Position numbers and translations under genes: made by a program. A stretch of 64,000 nucleotides of DNA from Brachionus manjavacas. Taxonomy: Eukaryota > Rotifera > Eurotatoria > Ploima > Brachionidae. Of the stretch, positions 11,060 through 22,860 are shown in pieces (the first letter of the stretch is position 1; each line of letters begins with the position of its first letter). The stretch is from NCBI GenBank assembly GCA_019054805.1, contig JAHQIY010000007.1, positions 6,081,501-6,145,500 on the forward strand, given 5' to 3'. Under the pieces are notes generated by a model. The model saw only the letters and a program-made list of their open reading frames with translations, was not told where the DNA came from and made no database searches.

Positions 11060-11569
11060 TACAGTCGAGTCTGGATAATGTGTTTAGGCGGGAAAAATGG
11101 ACATCGTTTTAATCAAATTTGCATGTTAAAGGATGGGAAGAAAAAAATTGAAGATAAATTTTTTTTAAGGAATTATAAAATAAAAAATAGATTTAAAAGA
11201 AAAATATTTATCAATTTTACTTTGAAAAGACTGATCGACGCTACAAAATTGATCCATTTTAGTCAACTGATCAATGAATAAAGAACAGTCTTCTATGAGG
11301 TCTATTATATTTTTTCACAAGTTCTGTGACAGTGAGATTATTTTTATTAAAATCATTCGAAATTTCAAGTTTTTTTGTTTAAAAGATCAATATCGTATTA
11401 AAAACGATGAATTAGCACTGATTTGTATGTTTTTTCTTAATAAACCTTTCGTATTAATTAGATATCGTATTAACATTTTATTATATCGGGGAATGTAAAT
11501 TATGAAAAAAATATTGTTATAAAGCGAATATCGTATTAATCAGCATCGTTATAACAAGACTCGACTGTA
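11060..11569. mobile_element. pogo/Tigger-type MITE with TA target duplications
   Basis: The element starts TA-CAGTCGAGTCTGGATAATG at 11060 and ends CGTTATAACAAGACTCGACTG-TA at 11569. That gives terminal inverted repeats of about 20 bp (CAGTCGAGTC at both tips), each flanked by the TA target typical of Tc1/mariner/pogo elements. CAGT..GA...C tips with a CGTTATAAC-like inner part are characteristic of pogo/Tigger. The 506-bp interior has only short AT-rich frames and no transposase, so it is non-autonomous. Confidence 0.75.
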
Positions 11570-12659
11570 GTGACGAATATTATTTTTTTCCATTCTGGCT
11601 TTTTTTTGGTTTACTTCAAAAAAAATTGTAATCTTATTTTTCAGCCTCGTAATGTTTAAAAATGTAAAAAATTAAATTTAAATTAAGCCTTGGGTTAAAA
11701 TGTAGTCTAAATTTTTGCATAATTAGAGTAAAGGTTAATTTTTGGTCAAATGTGATTACCAGGAATTTAAATTTGGTTCAACAATTAACAGTAGAAGAAC
11801 CAAACGAGACATTTGACTAGTTTTAAAAATTTTCAGAACCCCATAACTTTTGAAAAGATTTTTCAAATAAATAAATCATTTCAAAACGAATGTATTTTAT
11901 TAATTATTTATGTGTTATTGGTTTAATAATTTTTTTTATAAACAAATAAGTCAACTCGCCATTTAACGACATTTTATAAAATTGAATTTTATAAATTGCC
12001 TGTAGAACATCAATTGATGGTGGAATTGAACCAAAATCAAGTGCTTCCAGTTTTTCGCAAGCAATCATTATTCTGTAATTAACTTTGAATGAGTGAATAG
12101 CTCCTTGGTCGAGTCCCTGACTTGACTTTTTTTATAAATTAATTCATTTAGAATGACTGAGCTTTAAAGATTCTTTTTTTAAGTTTTAAAAAGATTAAAA
12201 TAAATCTTTAATTCTAAAATTTTCAATTTTATTTAGAAAAAAATTAAAAGATAAAATGTTTTAATTGTGACAAGTTCAAATCCTCTAATCAAGACTTCTT
12301 CATTAAAAATTCAGCCTATTCTTCAAGTTTAGTGAAGTTCATTCTCAAAGTATTTTTGGATTTTAAATTAATTTTTAATTTTAAATTAAACTTGTTATAT
12401 TAAAGAGAGAATTTTAAATAAATTAAAGTCATCTATCAAGTCAAGTCAAATCATTGACTTGACCAAAAACTGACTTAATACTTATATTTTTGACTTTCGC
12501 ACAAGTCTGGTCGAGTGGTTGTAAAACAGAAGTACAATTGCTCGGAACACAAAATAAATTAAAAATAAACTAAAATCAAATGGAATAGAATGACAAGTGA
12601 ATTTGTATTTTACTGAATAATAATAAAATTCTCTCCTTTTTAATTTTGTTAATGTCACA
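11570..12659. other. AT-rich intergenic sequence, no gene seen
   Basis: I see no supported exon, tail signature or inverted repeat in this stretch. Confidence 0.35.
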
Positions 12660-13240
12660 TTTTAGCTTCTTGTAATGCATTATTCCTTAAGGTTAATTTC
12701 TTTAAAAAAAGAGCAGTCTTATCTGCATTTTAAATGTCCTTGATGTCATAATATTGTATCGAGTCAGGTAAAACATTGTTAATCCTGTTTTCAAATCTAT
12801 CTTTATCCACTTAATCAGCTTCACTATTTGAGATTGTTCCGATCCTTCAAATTTGACAACCAACTAGGACTTGCTTTAAATCAGCGTTTCCGAGCATTGT
12901 TGCAAGTGTCTTTGTATTTTACTGAATTTCAATACAGCGTATAAATAAATGTTGTTGTACCTCTTCATTTCATCAAACCAATCTAGAGAGGCTCTGTTAA
13001 CGTCTGGATAATCAGGAAGTTTAATTTTTCCTCTTTGACAGATCAAATTTCTCTCATACCAATATTTTGACTTGTTTGATAAGTATTGTTGAAATTGTGG
13101 ACGGACATTCCTTGGCCTGTCTGTTTGCCACTTTTGTTCGATTTTATGATATTAAGTTTTGTTTCAATTGGAAAACTTTTCGTTTTTTTTGTTGAATCAA
13201 TTTCTTTTGTTTGTATTTTTACAATTAAGAATAAAAAATT
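12660..13240 (-). pseudogene. Decayed pogo/Tigger-type transposase (CENP-B-like)
   Basis: Read on the minus strand, 13240 to about 13045 gives KLNIIKSNKSGKQTGQGMSV, resembling the first helix-turn-helix of pogo transposases. Further on come DYPDVNRASLDWFDE, a NADFKASPSWLSN-like segment after small shifts, and finally D-I-x-NADKTALFFK near 12700. The DIYNADETGLFF box is the first-Asp block of pogo/Tigger DDE transposases. Stops and frameshifts are frequent and the rest of the catalytic domain is missing. LINE-A begins directly at 13241-13262 and has probably disrupted it. The family call rests on the NAD-x-T-x-LFFK box and its spacing to the HTH. Confidence 0.65.
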
Positions 13241-14640
13241 ATTTATTTTTTTGTTTTTTAAACAGAGCCAGGGCTCCTTCATAATTAATTATAAACTTTA
13301 AAAAAATAAGAATAAAAATAAAGTAAATTAATTTAAAAAAATGAAAGTTAAGAAGACATATATTGAAATAGATTGTTACATGTGACACATGTTTACATAT
13401 TTGAAGCTTCACAAAAAAAAAGAGGAAATAGTAATGTAGCAATTACACAATGGAGTTGGGTATACAATATATCTTGATTCGAAACCTTCTTTGAATTCTT
13501 CCAGCAGTCTTACAACCAATCTCAGTCCCAAAATATCTCTCACTCAACTCAAAAAGCCGATTTGAGGCTGTTAGTGATTTAAGTTTATTAAAAACCTCTT
13601 GATTAACCATGTTGGAGGGAGTATCATATTTTAACTTAAGGATTGATCTGACTGCTGTATTCTGAATTGCTTGTAGTTTTTTGATATTATTTTCTGAATT
13701 CAAGCAAGGAAAAGAATAGTCTAAAATTGATCCGACTAAAGATTTATATAAATTTCCTAGTGTGTTTTGATTAACACCCCATTTTTTGTTTGACAATATC
13801 TTAATAATATTTAGCCTTTTGTTGCAGCGTTCTTTAATTTCGTCTACCAGTAAATTAAAATTTAACTTAGAATCAAATTTAATGCCAAGAAACTTGATTT
13901 CTTTTTGGCTCAGTATTCTGTTTCCATAAATTTTTAAGTTTAGATTATCACTTTCTTTTTTGTACTTGGAAAAGACCACTGACTTTTCAACTGATATCTT
14001 CATTTTCATTTTGAGCCTTGAGGAAAACCTGCAGTTAATTGGTATTTTTCGTTCAGTTGGTCATTCACATTTACCTTAAAAGTCCTAGAGTCTAAAAAGG
14101 ATCTAATCCAGTTAGTCAAATAATGAAGTGGATTCATTTTAATCAATTTTAAAAAGTTAACCTTCATGCAAAACCCTTTCAAAGGCCTTGGAACTATCAA
14201 AAAAAAGGGCCACAAACTCTTTTTTTTCTATTAAATGATTTCCACAATTTTTTGAATAAAAAAGACAAGATTATCTGATGTTCGCCGGTGTTTCGTAAAT
14301 CCAGACAGCTTCTGGATAAGAAGTGAATTTTGTTCCAAAAAATTGTTTAATCTTGAGTAAACTTTTCGTTCCAGCAACTTTCCTAAACAAATCGTTGTAA
14401 TAATTGGTTTTTAATTTAAATGATCTTGTGATGTAGAGGCAATTTTTCTAATCATAGTAATGTTCGAAGATTTCCACGCTTTGGGAAATCTACCTTTTCA
14501 AAGAGATAAATTTAAAAGTTCTTTGATTTCCATTAAAAAATTTCTAGATAAGTTTTTATCAATTTGTTATGAATTTGGTCACGTCCTGATGCTGCTTCAT
14601 ATTTCAATCTTTTTAAGCAAATTTGATCATTAAAACTATA
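13241..14640 (-). mobile_element. LINE-A, minus-strand copy with internal RT deletion
   Basis: The 3' end is at about 13262 (reverse of GAAGGAGCCCTGGC; tail missing). The RT C-terminal ORF is intact for 188 codons (13443-14009) and nearly identical to the copy at 8.2-8.75 kb. Upstream, 14009-14215 encodes LTNWIRSFLDSRTFKVNVND and ends at AGFPQGS, directly fused to the thumb region. The ~190 bp encoding PLLFSIYINDIP and LLFADD are missing. Further upstream, to about 14640, fragments such as LGKLLERKVYSRLNNFLEQN and KHRRTSDNLVFLFKKL represent the RT fingers with several frameshifts. Confidence 0.85.
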
Positions 14641-15079
14641 ATATAATTTCTAAAGGAATCAGAGTTAGAATTTAGGATTTCGATATCTTTCTCAGTATCA
14701 ATTAAATCAGAATTACGACTAAATATTGAAGATAAGAGTTTTCCGATGCATTTTCCCTTTTCTTTATTAGTTTATACTTCCTTACCATTTGAAATCAAAT
14801 TTAGAATTAAATTTGATCATTTTTTTGTTCAAAATTTATTTATTTTATAAATACAGATTTATTTTTAACTAAGTTTAAATTCAAGTGTGAAATTTTTACT
14901 TTTCGTAGTATCAAGAGTTTTTTAAAAGATCTTCGTTAAACCGTAAGTTGAATGTATTGAATAGATCTTAATTTGCTATTTAACAAAGTTTTTTTTAATT
15001 TCAACAAATGTCTTTTTAATATTTTTACATTTTATTTTAGCTTAATTACTTTATTTTTATTTTTTTTATATTTTTTTTT
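14641..15079. other. AT-rich sequence upstream of a LINE-A tail
   Basis: It may contain the decayed 5' remainder of the LINE-A copy (minus strand) up to about 14800. Nothing else is recognisable. Confidence 0.3.
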
Positions 15080-15145
15080 GTATAATTTATTCTGAAGGAG
15101 ATTTAGTTCGGTTCAGAAAAAAAAATAAAATTAAAAAAATAATAT
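15080..15145 (+). mobile_element. LINE-A 3' tail
   Basis: CTGAAGGAGATTTAGTTCGG then TTCAGAAAAAAAAATAAAAT is a degenerate terminal signature with an A/T tail. Confidence 0.6.
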
Positions 15146-16149
15146 CAATTTAATTTTAATATAGAGTCTTTCCTCTAACTCAGTTTAATTTTAACTTTTT
15201 GTATTTGAGAGATTTAAATCAAGCTTACAAAAACTAAAAAAAATACTATTTTTCAACTATAATTTAGTATTAAGTAAACTTTACTATAATTTAATAATCT
15301 AATATTTAAGAAGATTTGAAAAAACTGTCTAAAGATGTATGGGACTGTTTTTGGGCTTAGGCAATTGGGTACAAAGAGTTTAGATTTTATTATTTTTTTA
15401 ATGAGCTTTTTTACCGAAAAGAATTCCCAAAAATAAAAGTTTTCCTTGTTTGAAATCTAAACACCGTTCATTTGAAAATTTAAATTTATAAAGGAGTCTC
15501 CGATAAAAAGAAAATCAAAATTGTCTGGATTGAATTTTATTTTTTCTAGTTTTTGAAAAAATTTTCTATGTTAAATAATGCAAATTATAAGTGAAGTATT
15601 TAAATCTATGTTAATGGCTTTTTTATAAATCATTAATTTTAAATTAATCGCTATTTTTTATCTAAAGGCTATGTTGAAAAGTTTAAATCTATATCAAAAA
15701 TAAAAATCTAATTAAAAAAACAAAATAAATAATCAGTATATTAATAAAAAATATGTGTCAATTATTTTAAATTATATGTCAATTTGTTTTTTTTATCAAT
15801 AAAAATGCGGTATTTGGTCAATCAATTAAGTTTTAAATAATTTATTTAGAAGATTTCGATATGAAAATTTTATAAAAAATAATTAATACTCAATCAAACA
15901 ATTTTCGGAAAAATTAATTTTTTTTAAAAAGGTCAAAATAATTCATTTTATCCAAAATCTTTAAAATCTTTAAGATCTCTGAGAATCTTTGGCTTTCCAA
16001 GCAGTTATTATGGCGGTCATATGAAGGTGAACTAATGGTGAACTATCTTAATATCATAATAGAGAAAAACAAAAATAGAGAATCTATAAAAACAGGGAAA
16101 AATTAGAGAAAACTCATCATAGAGAATATACGTAAGAGAGAAAAAAAAT
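15146..16149. other. AT-rich intergenic sequence, no gene seen
   Basis: Short direct similarities and A/T runs only. Nothing that I can support as a gene or named repeat. Confidence 0.35.
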
Positions 16150-16215
16150 AGAGATTATTTATTTATTTGTAAATCTGTACCGAGCTAGTGCTCCTTCAGA
16201 ATAAAAATATATAAA
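16150..16215 (-). mobile_element. LINE-A 3' tail, minus orientation
   Basis: TTTATTTGTAAATCTGTACC followed by GAGCTAGTGCTCCTTCAGAA is the reverse complement of the LINE-A terminus. Confidence 0.7.
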
Positions 16216-16399
16216 ATTAAAATAATTAAAAATTAAATAAGATTAAATAAATAAAAGGATTATATTAAAAAAATATAATTGTTTTTATATTATAATAAAA
16301 ACAATTTTAGAATTATTTATTCGTAGTTTTTTTATACTCGCTACTTCCGTCTTTCGACGAACATCCTAAACTTATTCATCAAAGAATTAAATAGATAAG

Positions 16400-16550
16400 C
16401 ACTTATTTTTAAATTTTTTTTTTATTCATTGTAATTTTTTATACATTTTAATTCTTCTAATTTAATTTTGAGCAAGCAGGCTGAAAAGAGGGTTTTTATG
16501 CCACTCGGATAAGCCTAGGGATATAACTCTCCTAAATTATTTTAAAAATT
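16400..16550 (+). mobile_element. LINE-B 3' end fragment
   Basis: GCAGGCTGAAAAGAGGGTTT through CTCCTAAATTATTTTAAAAA parallels the LINE-B 3' UTR at 2765-2850 (GGGCTGAAAAGAAGGCTCTG, TTTTCCTAAATTATT). No coding part remains. Confidence 0.5.
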
Positions 16551-16599
16551 TATAGTCCCCTTGACTCGCGAGTCCTGACACTTTTCCATAGGAAATTGG

Positions 16600-16835
16600 T
16601 CTAACGCCAGGTTCTATTTTTTATATGAATGGTAACAACCATCTAGAGAAATGATTTGGCGATGAACTCAGACCAGATGGCAAGTAGAAGCACAGCACTG
16701 AAAGCACTAGCTCTAATCCATAATCAATTATTTTCTTAACGTTACATTTATTTAACTTGACTAGGATTCGAACCCGGACTCTCAGTCGCAATAAGCTTTT
16801 TTTTACCCATACACTGCCACTAGAAATGCACAACT
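16600..16835 (-). mobile_element. tRNA-derived SINE, family 1
   Basis: On the minus strand the head reads GTGGCAGTGTATGGGTAAAA ... GCGACTGAGAGTC then GGGTTCGAATCC. That is a tRNA-like layout with a B box (GGTTCGAATCC) and an A-box-like GTGTATGGGT. A second copy of the head is at 17105-17176. The body continues to about 16600. No intact cloverleaf forms, so it is a SINE rather than a tRNA gene. Confidence 0.65.
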
Positions 16836-17000
16836 TTAGTCAAATTTGCAGGTTTAGCCAGTTTTGCAGGAATTGTTTAAATTTAGCTTTGACTTTTAGG
16901 AACAGGAATATCCTATGTGTTTTTTAAAAACAAAATTCTACATTGAATCAAAAAAATACGTCATTGAATCAAAAGAAAACGCATTATAAGAGCCATTTTG
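16836..17000 (+). repeat. Dispersed repeat, related to 60.10-60.26 kb
   Basis: TTTAGCTTTGACTTTTAGGA, ACAGGAATATCCTATGTGTT and TACGTCATTGAATCAAAAGA recur with mismatches near 60130-60250. The pieces keep their order, so this is one repeat family with unknown ends. Confidence 0.6.
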
Positions 17001-17104
17001 AAGTCTATGATCAATTTTTGATGCTCAAAATGATCAAACCAAGTTTTAATTATTAAATATGTTGTTATTATTTAAAATAATAATTGCAGAGGTATATTTT
17101 TGGT

Positions 17105-17176
17105 ATTTTTGGTATTCGAACCGGGACTCTCAGTCGCAATGAGCTGTTGTTTTACCCTCTACACTACCACCTCACT
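17105..17176 (-). mobile_element. tRNA-derived SINE, family 1 (head only)
   Basis: Minus strand: GAGGTGGTAGTGTAGAGGGT, AAAACAACAGCTCATTGCGA, CTGAGAGTCCCGGTTCGAAT. The A-box-like and B-box sequences and the 70-nt size match the tRNA-like head at 16.8 kb. Confidence 0.65.
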
Positions 17177-17590
17177 TAATTGATTAATTTTTGTCGCTAT
17201 TTTTTTTCTCTAGTTAATTTATTCTCTATAATATTTACACTTGATTATCTCTATTTTTTTCTCTAAAATAAAAATTCTCTAAAAAGGTCTACCAAGGTCA
17301 ATTGATAGCTTGGAGGCTTGGCATAAGTCTCTTTGTTCATTTTTTAATTTAAATTTATCTTCCCTACTTGAGAGAGTGAATGGGCTTAAAATGGAAATGA
17401 AGCGGCATTTCTACCTCTGTGATGGTGTCTCTGAGTCTATTGAACTGTGTTTGAGCAACTTAAGATTTAAAAACTATAGAATTTTATAAAACCAACTTAT
17501 TGAACCTAATTGAGACTCGCCTTTCTTGGTCAACTAAACTTTACTAAATTTAAATTGTAGATTCTTTTTTCTTTCTATTTCTATTTTTTC

Positions 17591-17846
17591 TTCACTACTT
17601 ATTTTATCTATTTGTAAATCTGTATCGAGCATGAGCTCTTTCATGAGCATAAGAATTTAATTGACTTTTTTACACTTATTTAAACTCTAACTTTTTTTTT
17701 ATTTACTTCTCTTGAAGGAGGTTAATTATAAATAAGTAAGTTAATAAATAAGTCTCTTTCGCAAGATGTTGGATCACATCCAAATGTAAAAATTTGACTT
17801 AACATTTTATAAATGAGCAGCATCTAACAGATGTACTAATTGAACA
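17591..17846. repeat. 256-bp segment also used as filler inside the duplication
   Basis: It reads from TTCACTACTTATTTTATCTA to GATGTACTAATTGAACA. The same sequence, with no difference that I can see, lies at 29628-29882 and again at 44593-44846. It has a minus-oriented LINE-A-like signature at its left (CTGTATCGAGCATGAGCTC) and a plus-oriented one at its right (CTTGAAGGAGGTTAAT), so it is itself a composite of old LINE tails. Confidence 0.85.
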
Positions 17847-18282
17847 AATTAATAGCAGCATATTTTATCTACGTGAAAAATCAGAAATTAAAAAAGGTAA
17901 TAAATCCTCCAACTCCTAACGGAAGCTTTCTAAGCAAAAATGCAAAAAAAAAAAAAAAAATTTTATTTACCAAATTGCCATTAAACAAGTTCTTTTTTAC
18001 TTCTTTTGTTTTTGTTTGAATTTTTTTTTTCAAAACTTTAGAAAACCAAAAAAAAAATACGATGGAAAAACAAAATTTGAAAAATTATTTCTAGTATTTT
18101 TTTAATTCATTTAAATCATGTGACTAACACAAATATAAAACATTCAATTTTTTTTTTTGATCTAGAAATACAAAACTTTACTTTATTTTAATATACTTTT
18201 TATATTTTCTTTACATCTTCCTGCGGTGTTTATTGAATAAATAATAATAATGATAATAAAAAAGGTAATGAAATTATGTCTT
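17847..18282. other. AT-rich intergenic sequence, no gene seen
   Basis: It contains long A and T runs (for example 17947-17962). No supported feature. Confidence 0.35.
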
Positions 18283-18560
18283 TGCCCGTATAGCCAAATG
18301 GTTTGCGTGTTAGTCATGCAATCAGAGGATCCAGGGTTCAAAACCCGCTGAGGGTGAAAAAATCTTCAAAATATCTCTGCAATACGGGGCGAATGTTTAA
18401 ACCTCTTTCATCATAAAAATAGGGGGAACAGTTTCGACTGTAGATGATCAACTCGATGCAGTAGCCTCTGTGTCAGATCGGAGTCGTTGCTCAAAAAGGT
18501 ACTTGAAAAGGAGATGAGCGCCTCCCCGTTATCCACTAGGATAGAATAGGGACAATTATT
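18283..18560 (+). mobile_element. tRNA-derived SINE, family 2
   Basis: The head GCCCGTATAGCCAAATGG has a good pol III A box (TAGCCAAATGG), and GGGTTCAAAACCCGC is a B box with its flanking T-stem. Spacing of A and B boxes is tRNA-like and the acceptor ends (GCCC... and ...GGGTG) could pair weakly. An unrelated body of about 190 bp follows and ends in a short ATT-type tail (AATTATTATTAG). This layout is a tRNA-derived SINE; the anticodon arm does not fold as a functional tRNA. Confidence 0.7.
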
Positions 18561-19024
18561 ATTAGTGTTTACAATAAAGAAAAATTAGCAAATTTTTCTG
18601 ATAGATTAATTCTTGTTTTAAAATAATTAACTGTTTAATTGTTTTTTTTGTCTATAATTAATACAGGTAAATTTCGATAATATTTTTCAATAAAATGAGT
18701 TTCTATAAGATGATTTTTCTTTTCAAAAAAAAAAAAATTAAAATATAAAACTTTTCTACTAAAATTTTTTCTATAAAATGAATGAATTTTCTCTTTTCGA
18801 ACGTTTACCAAAATAGTAACACATGTAATAAGTCAATGATCTCTCTTAAAAAATTAGTATTCGATTTTTTGTTAATATGGTCAAAAACTAAATAGTTCGA
18901 ATTTTTTGTTGACCTAAATACCTGAGAAAAAAAATAACTTAGGACAAAATTAGATGCTCGATATTTAAATTATAATTTCCGATTAAAATCGATTAAAAAT
19001 CAATACCGGATAAAAAAGAATTGA

Positions 19025-19042
19025 AGAGAGAGAGAGAGAGAG
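19025..19042. repeat. GA microsatellite
   Basis: Nine GA units lie about 260 bp upstream of the Pins start codon, in the likely promoter region. Confidence 0.8.
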
Positions 19043-19297
19043 CATTATCCTTTAGAATTTCTAACCATACTTTGTGTGTGCAGTAACGGATTAAACTAGT
19101 CTAAGATGATTTTTTTGATGATAATGATGATGATAAATGGAGATTTGAGTTAATCCTTTTCTTTTCCATTGAGATTAGATTCGCAATTCGCTTCATCAAC
19201 AATTTCTAATTAATCAAATATCCAAGCAAGCCTACATATCAAACGAGCCTAAAAAAAACAAAAAAAAACAAAAAAAAAACTGTCAATTATTATCAAT

Positions 19298-20447
19298 ATG
19301 CAAAACTCTGCGCTCAGCAACCTAGCTAGCGAAGGCGAGCGTCTGTGTAAACTGGGCGATTGTCTAAATGGCATAAACTACTTCAACGAAGCGCTCAAGC
19401 TCATACACGAGAGCCAAACAGCAACAGACGACTTGAAAACACTCACAATCCTGAGCGTCATCTACAACCAACTGGGCAACGCGTACTTCTACTTGCAGGA
19501 CTACAACAAAGCGCTAGAGTACCACAAGCTCGACTACGAAATATCCGAGCGGCTCAACGACGACTCCGGCAAGGCCAAGGCTTGCGGCAACATTGGCAAC
19601 ACACTCCAACTGCTCGGTGACTACGACGAAGCTATTTTGTACTCGGTCAAAAATCTAGAAATTTCAATCGAGCACAGTGACGTGACTGGCGAAGCTCGTG
19701 CCCTCTACAACCTGGGCAACATCTACCAGTCAAAAGGAAAGCACATGGGCCGCATAACCTGCCAGTCCGAAGACACCGAGCGCCACTTTCCGCAGGAAAT
19801 AACACAAGTGCTAGAGAAAGCTATTTACTACTACAAGAAGACGCTGGAGTTGGTCAAGAGCAAAAAGGACCGGTCGGCCGAGGGCCGCACTCACGGAAAT
19901 CTGGGAAACACGTACTATCTGCTGGGACAATTTGAGTCGGCCATCGAGTGTCACTTGGAGCGGCTCAAGATTGCCAAGGAATTCGGAGACAAGTCGGCAG
20001 AGAGAAGAGCCTATTCTAATTTGGGAAATTGTCACATCTTTTTGGCCAAGTACCAGGAGTCTGCAGACTTCTACCTGAAAGCAATGAATGTGGCGCGAGT
20101 CATTGGCGACAAGGCCATCGAGGCTCAGGCCTACTTCAGCCTTGGCAATGTGTACTCACTCATTCAGGATTACACAGTGGCCATTGATTTTCACATGAGG
20201 CATCTGCAGATCGCGCTCTTGTTAGAGGACCGGATTGGGGAGTCGCGCGCCTACTGGTCGCTTGGAAATGCTTATGCCGCCCTTGGCGATATAGAAAACG
20301 CCATCGTATTCGCCCATAAACATCTGAATTTGGCCAAGAAAATTGGCGACACCACTTCAGAGCTGAACGCTCGAATGAATTTGTACGACTATCAAAATTT
20401 GCTTTCTTGCAATTCGGCCATCAAGGACTCCGAATCAACTTTGTTCA
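19298..20447 (+). CDS. GPSM2: GPSM2/LGN/Pins, TPR exon
   Basis: GPSM2/LGN (Drosophila Pins) links cortical G-alpha-i to NuMA/Mud and Inscuteable to orient the mitotic spindle. The exon encodes 383 residues with eight LGN-type TPRs in order, recognisable by YNQLGNAYFYLQDYNKALEY (about 57-76), ACGNIGNTLQLLGDYDEA, ALYNLGNIYQSKGKHMG, HGNLGNTYYLLGQFESAIEC, AYSNLGNCHIFLAKYQES, AYFSLGNVYSLIQDYTVAID and AYWSLGNAYAALGDIENAIV. The repeats match vertebrate LGN block by block, including the long insert after repeat 4. The ATG at 19298 starts just before the conserved SEGERLCKLGDC. A strong donor (A|GTGAGT at 20448) lies before the frame's TAG and leaves phase 1. No GoLoco motif is encoded here; the C-terminal exon is at 32486. 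Base composition is markedly GC-richer than the flanks. Confidence 0.93.
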
Positions 20448-20929
20448 GTGAGTAGCCTTTTTTTAAGCAGCTGCTGTTGTGTCAGTAGAAAATGAAATCA
20501 TTTTACTTTAAGCTCCCATTTCAAATGTATACAACCAAAACAATTTTGACAGAGTAAGTATTGTTTTTTTTTGCTTGTCTTTTTGGTGCGAAAGGTTTGT
20601 CACAACACAAAATTAAATTCACAATTGACTTGAACAAAATTGGATTTTAATTTAAGTTGTGTTCATTTTAAAAAATTAAGATAGCGAAGCAGTGCTTTAT
20701 AATTGCGAGTAACGAGGCGTTAACTTTCAGCTTTAATGTTATGTTTTATTTGCATGTTTATTATAATTTATTAGTTTCGAAAAAGTAAAAAATAACATGT
20801 AATTTATCAATTAATGTGTATACTCTATTGACGATTTACGTCCAGAATTTTTTTAATAACTATTCAGTATTTGTTTTTTACTCACCTGTGTCTATGCTTA
20901 ATATGCTCGTCACGCACCGCTCGTTCCTC

Positions 20930-21610
20930 CCAAATAAAAAGGGCCTACCTTTTCAACACAATAAAATAACCATTTCACACAATTTCAAAACGCTCAGCAC
21001 AGAATGATTTCTTCTCAACACAAAAGTTAAAATTTGAAAAAAATTACTTTTAGCACAAAAATCAAAAAAAAAAATAAATGCATTCAACACAAAAATTAAT
21101 GGCTTGTTGGGAAAATTTAAAAAAATTTATTCAAGAACCGTTATAAAGTTGAGCTCAACAGTAAGAAATGTTCTTGCAAGTTTTTCACTAAATTAGGATA
21201 TTTAGCACATTTATTGGCATTAAAAGAACTGTTTAAAAAAAGGACAAATTTGTCAATAAGCCTAAAAGAGGTAGAGCAAAAAATGCGGAAACTGGTTCTT
21301 AGAGACTAATTTTTTTTTAATTTCTTTTCTTTAAGCTTCGATATTTACTTTATTTACCCAACTTCCACTTATAAATATCATTAAATAAAATTTAAAATCA
21401 AAAAAAATTTTTTTTTTTTATTGTAAATATTTTTGTGTTGAAAAAAAAATTTCCTTTAAGAATTATTTTCAAACACAATTTTCTTGTTTTAAATTTTTTT
21501 TTTTAAATATAATTTTTTGTGCTGAGAAGAAATCGAATTGTGTTGAATGTTTTTTTCATTGTGCTGATCAGAAATCGATTGTGCTGAAATAATATTCCCA
21601 ATAAAAAATA
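20930..21610. repeat. Degenerate foldback region with CAACACAA motifs
   Basis: GATTTCTTCTCAACACAAAA (21007-21026) is mirrored by TTTTTTGTGCTGAGAAGAAA near 21510-21530. CAACACAA/TTGTGTTG motifs recur on both sides (20960-21100 and 21430-21590) in opposite orientation. This is consistent with a decayed foldback element about 650 bp long; its outer ends are uncertain. Confidence 0.45.
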
Positions 21611-22860
21611 TCGAGTTTGTTGAGTAGGCCAAGAGAAGAGCTTGTACCGACTAAATTTATAATGCTTAAATGAACCTTGCTTTGAGAAATGAGGTTTTGA
21701 GAGATTTGATTTAAAATTAAAGAATAGAAGAGAATTAAACGTAAAAAAAGCTTTTAACTTTTTCCTAAAGGCTTATTGCAATTGAATTCCAATATTGAAT
21801 TCTTAAAAAGAAAATTGATTTTGTTCTACTGATTTTTCTGTAAAATTGTTTCATTTAAAAGCTCAGTTAAGAGAAAAAATTTAAATAAATATTTGCCAAT
21901 AAATTGATTATTTTTTTTTCAAATTTTATGTCAATTTAGAATTCATTCATTCAATTTTTAAAATTCTTTGAATTTATTCAACTTTTAAACTTTTTAATAA
22001 GCCAATTATTCAAATTAGAGTTGTTTAAAAGTCTCAAGTCCAAGTCCGGTCTTTTTTTTTAATGTAAAAACTTTTCCATTTTTTTTCACGATGAATATCA
22101 TGATAGGAAATCTTTAAGGAATTTTAAAATAATAAAATGTCATGATCAAAATGACTCGAAATTTCGTCAGCCTAAAGTCAATCTTTTCTCCAGTTTTACA
22201 AATTAATCGAATAAATTTTCCTGTTTTTACATTTATGTAGAGTTATTATTCTAGGAAAAATATATTTAACGAAAGATCGCGTAAATTTGCACCAAATTAC
22301 CCAGTCAAGCTAAAATCGATGACTTCATGGATGTTTCATCTCATTTTTAATGCATGAACAATTTTTTTGAATTAAAAACAGGAAATTTTCATCTTTTTCT
22401 CTTCAGAACATAAAGAGTGACCCAATTATGAAACACTTAACATTTTCATTGTTGCTTCATTCTTGAAACATCTCATTAATTAATATTGTATTATTTGGAT
22501 TAAAGCCAAGAAAACGTTCATGAGCTAAATTATTTGATTGTGAAGTGTTATTGGTTCTTAGAAATTTTTCATTTTGTTTTAAATTTACTAAATAGATGCT
22601 TCGACTTGACTTTCCTTTCAATAGAACTGATCATGAAAATATTCAGTTTTTCAAATAGATATTAAACGAAACAAGCTTAGTTAGTTGACATCAAATTTTA
22701 TTTGTAAACAATTTCAAGATTTTTTTAAAAAAGATTCGAAGAAAAATTGCTTATTAATTTTATTCTTAAATAGCCATTTATATAATTTGAATTTTTATTT
22801 ATTTAGACATTGCATAAAAATTCGTAAATTACCGAAATAATAAGGATTATTTTTATTTTT
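21611..22860. other. AT-rich intronic sequence, no feature seen
   Basis: I found no transposon signature or exon-like frame between the foldback region and the LINE-A copy. Confidence 0.35.

Noticed and set aside
11045..11498. Two overlapping plus-strand ORFs (78 and 74 codons)
   Set aside because: Both lie inside the TIR-bounded MITE and have A/T-run composition without any motif.
18283..18355. Possible functional tRNA gene (A and B boxes, tRNA-like length)
   Set aside because: The anticodon stem and the acceptor stem do not pair properly, there is no pol III T-run terminator directly after it, and a long SINE body follows.
19360..20035. ORFs 19360-19620 (plus) and 19811-20035 (minus)
   Set aside because: They overlap the TPR exon in other frames and have the composition of out-of-frame translations of it.
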